Assembly: GCA_021648285.1 (NCBI GenBank)
Contig: JAKITC010000001.1
Location: 1-64,000 of the forward strand
Length of the DNA: 64,000 nt
DNA from: Sulfurimonas sp.
GTDB lineage: Bacteria > Campylobacterota > Campylobacteria > Campylobacterales > Sulfurimonadaceae
Direction of reading: 5' to 3'
Within the stretch, counting starts at the first letter, position 1, and each line of letters opens with the position of its first letter. The translations under genes and the position numbers were made by a program. The notes under the pieces were generated by a model. That model searched no databases, was not told the DNA's origin, and saw only the letters and a list, made by a program, of their open reading frames with translations. Of this stretch, positions 10,096-19,121 are shown piece by piece.

Positions 10096-10665
10096 ATGAA
10101 ATATACATTAAAATTTAGAATTTGGCACTGGCTGAATGCAATCGTAGTCCTTGGTTTATTAGCTACTTTCTTTTTGAGAAAAACATTTCTTTCTTGGAGA
10201 ACAAACTCTGAGATATTGATGACTAAGCTCACTGATATGGATATAGAAGTGACAGCAGAACAAACAAAAATATTGGCAAAAGCCGTTCGTGCAGGTATGT
10301 GGGAGTGGCATATAATTTTTGGATATGCACTTGCATTTCTAGTTCTATATAGAATTTATCTATTTTTTGCAGACAGAAGTGAAAAAGTAGATTTTAGCTC
10401 TTTAGATATGCATCATAAAGCTGTTAGAATATCTTATTATGTTGTTTATGCAATACTACTGTTTATGAGTGTAAGTGGTTTGAGTATACACTTTTACCAA
10501 GAGTTGGGCATGAGTAAAGATTTTACAGAAAGTATTAAAGAGATACATGAGACTGTCGCTTATGCAGTTGCTATTTTCGTTTCACTGCATATTGCAGGTG
10601 TATTTGTAGCAGATGCTACAGATGAAAAGGGTATTGTCTCAACTATGATAAACGGTAAAAAGTAA
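10096..10665 (+). CDS. Cytochrome b561-family protein
   Basis: KFRIWHWLNAIVVLGLLATFF, WEWHIIFGYALAFLVLYRIYLF, VSLHIAGVFVADAT. Confidence 0.85.
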   Translation: MKYTLKFRIWHWLNAIVVLGLLATFFLRKTFLSWRTNSEILMTKLTDMDIEVTAEQTKILAKAVRAGMWEWHIIFGYALAFLVLYRIYLFFADRSEKVDFSSLDMHHKAVRISYYVVYAILLFMSVSGLSIHFYQELGMSKDFTESIKEIHETVAYAVAIFVSLHIAGVFVADATDEKGIVSTMINGKK

Positions 10666-10683
10666 TTTAAAATATAGATAAAA

Positions 10684-10858
10684 AAGCACTAGTGCTTTGG
10701 GCTTTGTGCCGAGGAAAACCAAGTGTTAACGTAGATAGCGGAATCAGCGTGCCCCCTTGTGGGTATACTTCCGATAGCGTTATTATAAAGAAGATGAAGG
10801 GTTCCATTCATTTTACCAGGTGCCCCTTGAGGGTATATAATAAAATTAAGGAATATAT
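10684..10858 (+). repeat. Intergenic repeat element A, copy 2, plus a separated second copy of the element's 3' tail
   Basis: Near-identical to copy 1 up to GGGTATA, then about 50 nt of unique DNA, then GTGCCCCTTGAGGGTATATAATAAAATTAAGGAAT repeating the copy 1 tail. Confidence 0.85.
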
Positions 10859-10862
10859 ATTA

Positions 10863-11336
10863 ATGATAAAAATAGACGATAAAGCACCACAGTTTTGCTT
10901 ACTAAATCAAGATGATGTGGAGATATGTTTGAGAGACTTAAAAGGCAAGTGGATAGTTTTATACTTCTACCCAAGAGACAATACTCCAGGTTGTACAACA
11001 GAAGCATGTGAGTTTACAGAGGCACAGCCTGATTTTAATGATCTTGATGCAATTATCTTGGGCGTAAGTGCTGACACTACTAAAAAACATCGTAGTTTTA
11101 TAGAGAAAAAAGAGTTAGGTATCACACTTTTAAGTGATGAGTCAACTGACATGATGCAAGAGTATGGTGTCTGGCAGCTGAAGAAAAATTACGGAAAAGA
11201 GTATATGGGCATTGTCCGTACAACTCTGATTATAAATCCACAAGGTGTTGTAAAAGCTCTTTTTGAGAAAGTGAAAGTTAAAGAGCATGTTGCAGCAGTA
11301 AAAGTAGAGCTTGAGAGACTTAAATCTTTGGTATAA
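10863..11336 (+). CDS. bcp: Thioredoxin-dependent thiol peroxidase (Bcp/PrxQ)
   Basis: YFYPRDNTPGCTTEACEF, ILGVSADTTKKHRSFIEKKELGITLLSDE; likely start MIKIDDKAP. Confidence 0.95.
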   Translation: MIKIDDKAPQFCLLNQDDVEICLRDLKGKWIVLYFYPRDNTPGCTTEACEFTEAQPDFNDLDAIILGVSADTTKKHRSFIEKKELGITLLSDESTDMMQEYGVWQLKKNYGKEYMGIVRTTLIINPQGVVKALFEKVKVKEHVAAVKVELERLKSLV

Positions 11337-11362
11337 TTCCAAAAATTGTTCGAGGAAATTTA

Positions 11363-12352
11363 ATGAGAAAAATCACGTCTATATACTTAGTCTTTATCGC
11401 TTTAACACTAAGCACCCTTCAAGCTGATACTAAAATGGATAAAATAGTTATTGCTGGTCCCTTTGCTTCTGTGTCACACCCAATTTTACATATGATTGAG
11501 AGAGGCGCCTTAAAAGATGTAGCAAAAAAGGTTGAGTTTAGACTATGGAAAAATCCGGATGAACTTCGTGCTATAGCTATAAAGGGTGATGTTGATTTTG
11601 TTGCTATTCCTACAAATACTGCGGCTATTTTAAATAACAAGGGTGTAGATATTAAACTGCTTAACGTCTCTATTTGGGGAATCCTTGGGATGATAAGCAG
11701 AGATAAAACTATAAAAACTCTAAAAGATTTTAAGGGCAAAAAAATTGCAGTACCCTTTCGTGCTGATATGCCTGATATTGTTTTTAAACAACTTCTTAAA
11801 AAACAGGGACTTGATCCTAAAAAAGATTTTGAATTTATGTATGTTAGCAGTCCGATTGATGCTATGCAGATGCTGATACTGAGAAGAGTTGATCATGCAC
11901 TTTTAGCAGAACCTGCTATATCTGTTGCGCTTCGTAAAACAAAATCATTTCCAATAAATATAATAGCTCCTGCCTTGTATAGAAGTACTGACTTACAAAA
12001 AGAGTGGGCAGAAGTTTTTAATACTGATTCAGATGTTCCAGAAGCGGGAATAGCTGTAATGGGTCGTATGAAAAATGAAAAAATTATATCTCGTTTTATG
12101 GAGGAGTATGACAAATCACTTTCATGGTACATGTCACATCCTAAAGAAGCTGGCATTTTAGTCGCAAAAAAGATATCTATGCTAAGTGAAGAGGGTGTAG
12201 CTGATTCTATTGCACACATAAATATGAAAAGTATTAATGCACCAGCTGCAAAAGAGAAATTAGAATTTTTCTTCAACATTTTAAAAGAGGAAGATCCTAA
12301 GAGTATAGGTGGAAAACTTCCAAAAGACAGTTTTTATTATAAAGCTAAATAA
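11363..12352 (+). CDS. ABC transporter substrate-binding protein (NMT1/SsuA-like)
   Basis: Signal peptide; KTLKDFKGKKIAVPFRADMPD; followed by permease and ATPase. Confidence 0.85.
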   Translation: MRKITSIYLVFIALTLSTLQADTKMDKIVIAGPFASVSHPILHMIERGALKDVAKKVEFRLWKNPDELRAIAIKGDVDFVAIPTNTAAILNNKGVDIKLLNVSIWGILGMISRDKTIKTLKDFKGKKIAVPFRADMPDIVFKQLLKKQGLDPKKDFEFMYVSSPIDAMQMLILRRVDHALLAEPAISVALRKTKSFPINIIAPALYRSTDLQKEWAEVFNTDSDVPEAGIAVMGRMKNEKIISRFMEEYDKSLSWYMSHPKEAGILVAKKISMLSEEGVADSIAHINMKSINAPAAKEKLEFFFNILKEEDPKSIGGKLPKDSFYYKAK

Positions 12353-13134
12353 TGAATTTTGTCATTAAAATATTAAAGGATTTCCCAGCCTATCTTTGGA
12401 GTGGATGGGGGTCTATAGCATCTATTTTTCTATTTATTGCTCTGTGGGATATGGGCAATCAAATTTATGGGGATTTAGTTTTACCATCTCCGCTAGAAAC
12501 TTTTCAAACTCTTTGGCTAATGCTTCAAGATAAGGAAATAATAGGAGAAATAAACACAACTCTATATCGTGCCAGTGTCGGCTTTGGAGTATCTTTAGCT
12601 TTAGGTTCAATACTTGGGTTGATTGCCGGTTTCTTTGTAACAGCATCTATGATGAGTCGTCCTATAGTAACAATATTAGTTGGAATGCCCCCGATAGCTT
12701 GGATAGTTTTAGCGATGATTTGGTTTGGTATGGGTGATGAGACTGTTATATTTACCGTTATTGTCGCATCTTTTCCTATTATATTCGTTGGTGCTTTGCA
12801 GGGAACCCGTACTCTTGATGGTGATCTTAAAGAGATGGCAGTAAGTTTTAAGCTGCCGTGGCATATGAAATTTTTAGATGTATACTTTCCACATATATTT
12901 TCATATCTATTTCCTGCTTGTGTAAGTGGTCTTGGTATGGCTTGGAAAATAGTTGTTATGGCCGAACTTTTAGCTACCAGTGATGGTATCGGAGCGACTC
13001 TTGGAGTTGCAAGAAGCCAGTTAGACACTCCAACGGCACTTGCTCTTGTCGTAATTATGATAGGTTCACTTATGTTTGTAGAGTACATAATATTAGAGCC
13101 TATCAAGAGAGAGGTTGAGTTATGGAGAAGTTAG
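12352..13134 (+). CDS. ABC transporter permease (SsuC/TauC-like)
   Basis: ATLYRASVGFGVSLALGSILGLIAG-type permease sequence, ATSDGIGATLGVARSQLDTP. Confidence 0.9.
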   Translation: MNFVIKILKDFPAYLWSGWGSIASIFLFIALWDMGNQIYGDLVLPSPLETFQTLWLMLQDKEIIGEINTTLYRASVGFGVSLALGSILGLIAGFFVTASMMSRPIVTILVGMPPIAWIVLAMIWFGMGDETVIFTVIVASFPIIFVGALQGTRTLDGDLKEMAVSFKLPWHMKFLDVYFPHIFSYLFPACVSGLGMAWKIVVMAELLATSDGIGATLGVARSQLDTPTALALVVIMIGSLMFVEYIILEPIKREVELWRS

Positions 13135-13859
13135 AGGTAAAAAAACTCAATCACAGTTTTGGGTTTACTGAGATTCTAAGAGATATAAACTTTAAACTAA
13201 CCAAGGGCGAAGTTCTCTCAATCGTCGGGCCAAGCGGAGGCGGCAAAACTACACTTTTGCATCTGTGTGCGGATCTGCTTGATGTAGAGGAAGGAAGTGT
13301 TACCAATACTTTTGCCAGCAGTGCATTCGCTTTTCAAGATGCAAGACTTCTGCCTTGGAAAAATGTTATAGATAATATCTCTTTGGGTCTCTTGGCAAAT
13401 GGCTGTAAAAAAGCAGAAGCGATTAAAAAATCTCAAGAGATAGCTATTAAGTTTGGTCTTGAAGAGAGTGATTTTGAGAAGTTTCCAAAAGATTTAAGCG
13501 GTGGAATGCGTCAACGTGTCAGTTTCGCCAGAGCCTTGGTTGTAAAACCGTCACTGCTATTTCTTGATGAGCCATTTTCTGCTTTGGATATAGGGCTGAA
13601 AAAAGAGCTTCAAGCAATTCTTATAGAGATGATCTCCAAAAAAGAGATAAGCATACTTTTTATTACTCATGATCTGATGGAAGCGATAAGACTTAGTGAT
13701 GAGATACTACTTTTAAAAGCAGACCCGGGACATATTGTAAAAAAGTTCTCTTACTCACTTGCTCAAAATGAGCGTGATGACAAATATGTGTATGGTGAAA
13801 GTGCAAAAATACTTCAAGATGAAGAGATAATAGATACGTTTGAGCTGGAGTTAAAATAA
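13122..13859 (+). CDS. ABC transporter ATP-binding protein (SsuB/TauB-like)
   Basis: Walker A GPSGGGKTT, signature LSGGMRQRVSFARAL, Walker B LLFLDEPFSALD. Confidence 0.95.
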   Translation: MEKLEVKKLNHSFGFTEILRDINFKLTKGEVLSIVGPSGGGKTTLLHLCADLLDVEEGSVTNTFASSAFAFQDARLLPWKNVIDNISLGLLANGCKKAEAIKKSQEIAIKFGLEESDFEKFPKDLSGGMRQRVSFARALVVKPSLLFLDEPFSALDIGLKKELQAILIEMISKKEISILFITHDLMEAIRLSDEILLLKADPGHIVKKFSYSLAQNERDDKYVYGESAKILQDEEIIDTFELELK

Positions 13860-15106
13860 TGAGTGAACAAAATCAAGAACAGAAGCTTCATGCTACTAAC
13901 CACTATCTTTACTATCCTGATGAAAAAGATATACCTCCATACTTGGCGTATGGATTTAGACCAATATTTTTAGTATTGGCTCCATATATGCTAATAAGCA
14001 TGATACTTTGGGGATTAGTCTGGAGCGGTTTTATAAACTTGCCATTTATGGATGATGTACTTACTTGGCATGTGTATGAGATGCTTTACGGACTGGTAAC
14101 TGCAGGAACATTGGCATTTCTTGCAACTGGCCTTCCGGAACTTTTCCCTGGAATCATACCGCTTGTTGGAAAACGCTTAAAGTATGTTGTAATACTTTGG
14201 CTTGCCGGGCGAGTCAGCTTCTGGTTTATAGATATCACTGGAGTTTACTTAAGTGCTTTTTTAAATCTTGCGATGTTGGGGTGGATTATCTGGTTTGCTA
14301 AAGATGCAGTTTTTGACAAACTTCAAAGACATGCATCTATTGGTTATACGGCTTTAGTACTCTTTATCATAGAAGTTTGGTTTTTTGCAGCCCAGTTAGG
14401 ATTTGCAACAACTCCCGCCATTGATATTCTAAAAGTAGCATTAGGGGCAATAGTAGTTTTAGTTTTATTAGCCATGAGGCGCGTAAATATGGAAGCTATA
14501 AATGAACTTATGGAAGATAATGAGATAGATGATGTATTTATCTCTCGGCCGCCTAAAACAAACCTTGCAATTTTTTCGGTTATAGTTTTTACTATAGTTG
14601 AGTTTCTGTATCCTGGGAATTCTGCTCTTGGTTGGTTGGGTTTTGCAGCTGCTGCGGCTATACTTGGTATAACAAGTGAGTATATTTTAAAAGATGAGTT
14701 TATACTCAATCAAGCTTATGTTATATATCTTGCATGTGTATATCTTCTGCTTAGTACAGGTTATGCTCTTATGGCTTGGGATTATTTAAGTGCAGACATA
14801 AATGGAATTAGCCACTTTAGACATTTCATCACAAGTGGAGGAGTAGGACTCTCATATCTTGTTGTTATGTTGATTATCTCATGGGTTCATACCGGACGCC
14901 ATTTAACATCAAATATCTATACACATGTAATGGTTATGCTAATCATATTAGCTACATGTATGAGAGGGCTTATTCCGTTTTTTGAAGAGTATTCGAGTGA
15001 ACTTTATATTTACTCTAGTATAGTTTGGAGTATTCCATTTGCTATTTACATAAAACTATTTTTTGGATTTTTGATAGCTCCAAGAGCTGATGGAATTAAA
15101 GGATAG
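13859..15106 (+). CDS. NnrS-family heme/copper membrane protein
   Basis: PYLAYGFRPIFLVLAPYMLISMILWG; TWHVYEMLYGLVTAGTLAFLATGLPE; 10+ TM; starts at the ABC ATPase stop. Confidence 0.85.
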   Translation: MSEQNQEQKLHATNHYLYYPDEKDIPPYLAYGFRPIFLVLAPYMLISMILWGLVWSGFINLPFMDDVLTWHVYEMLYGLVTAGTLAFLATGLPELFPGIIPLVGKRLKYVVILWLAGRVSFWFIDITGVYLSAFLNLAMLGWIIWFAKDAVFDKLQRHASIGYTALVLFIIEVWFFAAQLGFATTPAIDILKVALGAIVVLVLLAMRRVNMEAINELMEDNEIDDVFISRPPKTNLAIFSVIVFTIVEFLYPGNSALGWLGFAAAAAILGITSEYILKDEFILNQAYVIYLACVYLLLSTGYALMAWDYLSADINGISHFRHFITSGGVGLSYLVVMLIISWVHTGRHLTSNIYTHVMVMLIILATCMRGLIPFFEEYSSELYIYSSIVWSIPFAIYIKLFFGFLIAPRADGIKG

Positions 15107-15151
15107 TCTTAAGCTGTTTAGTATAAAAGCTAAACTTAAAAATATTTTGGG

Positions 15152-15157
15152 TATAAT
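15152..15157 (+). promoter_or_regulatory. Putative -10 box of the rpsB-tsf promoter
   Basis: TTTTGGGTATAATTCGCGG, extended TATAAT about 270 nt upstream of rpsB ATG. Confidence 0.5.
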
Positions 15158-15279
15158 TCGCGGATTTTTCTTTACTACATATGCAGTAAAAGGAACATTT
15201 ACAGGTATGTATCATAAGTCAGTGTAACTCCTTTTTTAAGTGAGTATTACCCGATATTACCAAAGCTAACTGACAATCT

Positions 15280-15430
15280 ATTAAATTGCAAACGCGAATC
15301 GGAACAAAGTCTCGCATTGCTACGCTAGCCGCTAGGGCACTAGAGATTGCCTCTTTGAGGCAGAAAACTTCTTGTTTTGCAAGAAGAAAATTAAAATTCG
15401 GCTTGAAAAATAGCCCTTAAAGGACCTTAA
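15280..15430 (+). promoter_or_regulatory. Structured 5' leader of rpsB
   Basis: Consecutive hairpins: CTAG-GGCA-CTAG, TGCCTC-TTT-GAGGCA, CTTCTTG-TTTTG-CAAGAAG, ending just before the rpsB RBS (AAAGGACC). Confidence 0.55.
15321..15365 (+). repeat. Repeat element B, copy 1 (inside rpsB leader)
   Basis: GCTAGCCGCTAGGGCACTAGAGATTGCCTCTTTGAGGCAGA; about 85-90% identical by eye to the reverse complement of 63104-63149. Confidence 0.8.
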
Positions 15431-16228
15431 ATGGTAACTATGAAAGACTTATTAGAATGTGGTGTACACTTCGGACACCAAACTCGTCGTTGGAATCCAA
15501 AAATGAAAAAATACATCTTTGGTGTTCGTAAAAATATCTATATTATAGATTTACAAAAAACTCTTCGTTATTTTCGTAACACTTATAAAATCGTTATGGA
15601 TGCAGCAACTGAAGGTAAAATTGTACTTTTTGTTGGTACAAAGAAACAAGCTCGTAACTCAGTTAAAGATGCTGCAATCGCTTGTGGTATGCCATACGTA
15701 GATAATAGATGGTTAGGTGGTATGCTTACTAACTTCCCAACTATTCAAAAGTCTATTCGTAAACTTGACGTTATTTCTGAGATGCAAGAAAATGGTCAGA
15801 TTGATCTTTTAACTAAAAAAGAAGCTTTAATGCTTTTAAGAAAAAAAGAGAAATTACAAGCATACTTCGGCGGTATCCGTAATATGAAAAAACTTCCTGA
15901 TATGTTATTTGTTGTAGATGCAGTTAAAGAGCATATCGCTATATTAGAAGCTAGATGTTTAGGTATTCCAGTTGTAGCTCCATTAGATACTAACTGTGAT
16001 CCAGATTTAATCACTTACCCAATACCTGGTAATGATGATGCAATCCGTTCAATTCAACTTTTCTGTCGTGAAATGACAGAAGCTATCAACGAAGGTAAAG
16101 CTCTTAGAGATGCACCTACTGAAGAAGAGCAAGTTGAAGAAGTGACTGAAAAAATTTCTGCTGAATCTGAAACAGCTCCAGAAGTTAAAGAAATAGAAGA
16201 AGCTCCAGTAGCTACAGAGGAAGCATAG
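15431..16228 (+). CDS. rpsB: 30S ribosomal protein S2 with acidic C-terminal extension
   Basis: [47 protein letters not shown]; acidic tail [34 protein letters not shown]. Confidence 0.98.
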   Translation: MVTMKDLLECGVHFGHQTRRWNPKMKKYIFGVRKNIYIIDLQKTLRYFRNTYKIVMDAATEGKIVLFVGTKKQARNSVKDAAIACGMPYVDNRWLGGMLTNFPTIQKSIRKLDVISEMQENGQIDLLTKKEALMLLRKKEKLQAYFGGIRNMKKLPDMLFVVDAVKEHIAILEARCLGIPVVAPLDTNCDPDLITYPIPGNDDAIRSIQLFCREMTEAINEGKALRDAPTEEEQVEEVTEKISAESETAPEVKEIEEAPVATEEA

Positions 16229-16230
16229 TC

Positions 16231-17280
16231 ATGGCAGTTACAGCAGCACAAGTAAAAGAATTACGCGCAGCTACTGATGCGCCAATGATGGATTGTAAAA
16301 AAGTTTTAGTTGAAGCTGATGGAGACATGGCTAAAGCAACTGAACTTTTAAAAGAACGTGGTATCGCAAAAGCAGCTAAAAAAGCTGATCGAGTTGCGGC
16401 TGAAGGTCTTGCAGGAATCGTTATCGCTGATGATTTCTCAAAAGCTACTGTAGTTGAAGTTAACTCTGAGACAGACTTTGTCGCTCAAAATGAAGGTTTC
16501 CAAAATCTTATAAAAGATACAGCACAAGAAGTTTACTCTGCTCAACCTGCTGATGTTGCTGCTTTAATGGCTAGTCCATTTGGAGCTACTTTTACAGACC
16601 TTGTAACTAAAATTGGTGAAAAGATTGAAGTACGTCGTTTTGGTACACTTACAGCTGATGCTACAACTGCACTAAATGGTTATATTCACTCAAATAGCCG
16701 TATTGCTGTTATTTTAACTGCAAAATGTGATAGCGAAAAAACTGCTGAAGGTATGAGAACTGTACTTAGACAAGTTGCTATGCATACATCTGCTATGAAA
16801 CCAACAACTCTATCTTATAAAGATTTTGATCCTGAGTATGTTGCATCTGAGACTGTTGGAAGAATCGAAGTTATCAAAAAAGATAATGAAGAGCTTGCAC
16901 GTCTTAAAAAACCTCTTAAAAATGTACCTCAGTATATTTCTATGAGTCAATTAACTGAAGAAGTTTTAGCTCAGGCTGAAACTGATATCAAAGCTGAGTT
17001 AAAAGCTCAAAACAAACCAGAAAAAATCTGGGACAAAATCATTCCTGGTTCACTAGCACGTTTTATCTCTGATAACACTACTTTAGATAAAGAGCAAGCT
17101 CTTCTTGATCAAAACTATGTTTTAGATGAGAAATTAACAGTTGCACAGGCTGTTGAAAAAGCTGCTAAAGAACTTGGTGGTACGGCAGAGATCACTGAAT
17201 TTATTCGCCTTGAAGTTGGTGAAGGAATTGAGAAAGCTGAAGACGACTTCGCTGCAGAAGTTGCTGCTCAAATGGCTTAA
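16231..17280 (+). CDS. tsf: Elongation factor Ts
   Basis: [50 protein letters not shown]. Confidence 0.98.
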   Translation: MAVTAAQVKELRAATDAPMMDCKKVLVEADGDMAKATELLKERGIAKAAKKADRVAAEGLAGIVIADDFSKATVVEVNSETDFVAQNEGFQNLIKDTAQEVYSAQPADVAALMASPFGATFTDLVTKIGEKIEVRRFGTLTADATTALNGYIHSNSRIAVILTAKCDSEKTAEGMRTVLRQVAMHTSAMKPTTLSYKDFDPEYVASETVGRIEVIKKDNEELARLKKPLKNVPQYISMSQLTEEVLAQAETDIKAELKAQNKPEKIWDKIIPGSLARFISDNTTLDKEQALLDQNYVLDEKLTVAQAVEKAAKELGGTAEITEFIRLEVGEGIEKAEDDFAAEVAAQMA

Positions 17281-17535
17281 GCATATTTGCTTAGCCACCC
17301 CATGACTTTTTATATAGCTGATATGATTCTTTATAGGTCTTCTGTTCTTGCTCTTATACTGATATCTTAGTCTTGCACTTATTGTGGCATTAATAGCATT
17401 ATATTCAATATTATCTAGTGAGTTTCTTTTTAGCTCTCTACTTATTGTTGAGTGATGCACACAAATATTCAAAGCTATTGCTCTTTGACTTAAGCCTTCT
17501 TTAATTACCCGCCTATTGAGCCTTACATGTGTTGC
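17281..17535 (-). pseudogene. IS30-family transposase N-terminal fragment (remnant)
   Basis: Reverse strand reads RLNRRVIKEGLSQRAIALNICVHHSTISRELKRNSLDNIEYNAINATISARLRYQYKSKNRRPIKNH, an IS30-type HTH; homology stops abruptly at the tsf stop codon. Confidence 0.8.
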
Positions 17536-17703
17536 ACTTTAAACTTGAATTGGCGATTTAAATAAAAAGGAAATCAGAAGTACTGCTAATAAATGCAATG
17601 AAACCAGCATATAATTTATCAAATATACAGAGTACAAATATATTATGGAAAAACTGACACAAGCATTAAGTTTCATTCTAGTAGTCTAGATTTTCTAAAT
17701 GAT

Positions 17704-17994
17704 ATGGATAACTATAATATAAACTATTGTGATACGAAGCAATATATAGGTGATGATTGCATAGATAATGTAATAAAAGAACTTTTGAGAAGTGAAAAGA
17801 GTAAAGAGATGCAAAATAGTACTTATACTATTTTATTTATAAAAATAAATCCAAATACTTCAATAGAAACTATTAATGAGCGTTTATGGATATTGAGTAC
17901 AATGGAGGGTGGTCACAACACGTCTTTTATAGTTAAACATGATGATAATTTTTCTATCTTAACAACGGAGGTTTTTGCAATTGGTATAAAATGA
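17704..17994 (+). CDS. Hypothetical small protein
   Basis: 96-codon ORF in a gene-poor stretch; no recognised family. Confidence 0.35.
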   Translation: MDNYNINYCDTKQYIGDDCIDNVIKELLRSEKSKEMQNSTYTILFIKINPNTSIETINERLWILSTMEGGHNTSFIVKHDDNFSILTTEVFAIGIK

Positions 17995-18249
17995 AAATAT
18001 TAATAATTTTTATCTGACAAATCTACGACCAATTTAACACCAAAACTATAATAATCCGATAAAGTAGACAGGCGAGTATCAACCCACTTATGATTTACTC
18101 TTCTTCTATTTATTAAACCTGTCTAACTATAACTATTCAATTCATCTTCTTTTTATCCATATTTAGTAATATTAGAGTATTTTTTGTTAATTGCTAATAA
18201 TAAATTAAAAAATTGTTATATAATTAACTAACTAAGAGAGGTTAATGAA

Positions 18250-18612
18250 TTGAATTATAATTTTTACTTGCCATTGACTATCATACTCATACTTGCTGTT
18301 GTCATTCCGTTTTTATTTCATCTAAGCCGTTATATCGGTGAAAGGTCGAAAAATAATGCATCTATTAACGAAACATATGAAAGCGGTGTAAAGAAAACAT
18401 ATAAAGACAGCTTTGAGCGTTTTAATATCAAATACTATTTAGTTGCTATCATATTTGTTTTGTTTGATGTTGAGATTCTTTTTATGTTTCCATGGGCAGT
18501 AACTCTACGAGAAACAAATCTTTTAGGTCTATTTGAGATGTTTACTTTTATGTTGCTTCTTCTAGCCGGACTTATTTACATTTATAAAAAAGGTGCTTTG
18601 AAGTGGGATTAA
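18250..18612 (+). CDS. nuoA: NADH-quinone oxidoreductase subunit A
   Basis: YESGVKKTYKDSFERFNIKYYLVAIIFVLFDVEILFMFPWAV. Confidence 0.95.
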   Translation: MNYNFYLPLTIILILAVVIPFLFHLSRYIGERSKNNASINETYESGVKKTYKDSFERFNIKYYLVAIIFVLFDVEILFMFPWAVTLRETNLLGLFEMFTFMLLLLAGLIYIYKKGALKWD

Positions 18613-19121
18613 ATAATCCGGCAATGCCTATTGATACTGCTATAGCAACTAAACTTGATAAAGCTATAGGATGGGCAAGGGAGTCTTCTCTTTGGCCCAT
18701 GATATTTGGTACTGCATGTTGCGCAATAGAGTTTATGAGTGTGGCTGCAAGTAAGTATGACATCTCACGTTTTGGTGCGGAAGTTGTCAGGTTTTCCCCT
18801 CGTCAGGCAGATCTGCTGATAATCGCAGGGACTATCACCTACAAACAGGGTCCTATTTTAAAACAGATTTATGATCAGATGAGTGAACCAAAATGGGTGA
18901 TAAGTATGGGTGCATGTGCGTGTAGCGGTGGTTTTTATGATAACTACTCGACGATGCAGGGGATTGATGAGATTATCCCAGTCGACCTTTATGTCGGTGG
19001 TTGTCCGCCAAGACCTGAAGCTCTTCTTGATGCACTTTTAACTCTGCAAGCCGATGTTAAAACAAATAAATATGATCCAAACAGACATAAAGATTTTAAG
19101 GGCTTGCTTGATAATGTCTAA
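18603..19121 (+). CDS. nuoB: NADH-quinone oxidoreductase subunit B
   Basis: TACCAIEFMSVAASKYDISRFGAEVVRFSPRQADLLIIAGTIT; VGGCPPRPEALLDAL. Confidence 0.97.
   Translation: MGLNNPAMPIDTAIATKLDKAIGWARESSLWPMIFGTACCAIEFMSVAASKYDISRFGAEVVRFSPRQADLLIIAGTITYKQGPILKQIYDQMSEPKWVISMGACACSGGFYDNYSTMQGIDEIIPVDLYVGGCPPRPEALLDALLTLQADVKTNKYDPNRHKDFKGLLDNV

Noticed and set aside
10692-10770. Element A as a TPP, cobalamin, FMN, fluoride or Moco riboswitch
   Set aside because: None of the conserved cores I know for these classes can be matched; left as an unclassified repeat.
10692-10862. N-terminal extension of the Bcp ORF (MLWALCRGKPSVNV...)
   Set aside because: It is a translation of repeat element A and the intergenic tail; the family start MIKIDDKAP is at 10863 after an AAGGA RBS.
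14344-14709. Antisense ORFs opposite long genes (for example 12525-13106, 14344-14709, 39279-39839)
   Set aside because: Low-quality Ser/Ile-rich translations lying entirely opposite well-supported genes; typical spurious reading frames.
17134-17472. 112-aa minus-strand ORF presented as one protein
   Set aside because: Only the part beyond 17281 is transposase-like; the rest is antisense of tsf, so it is a truncated IS30 fragment, not an intact gene.
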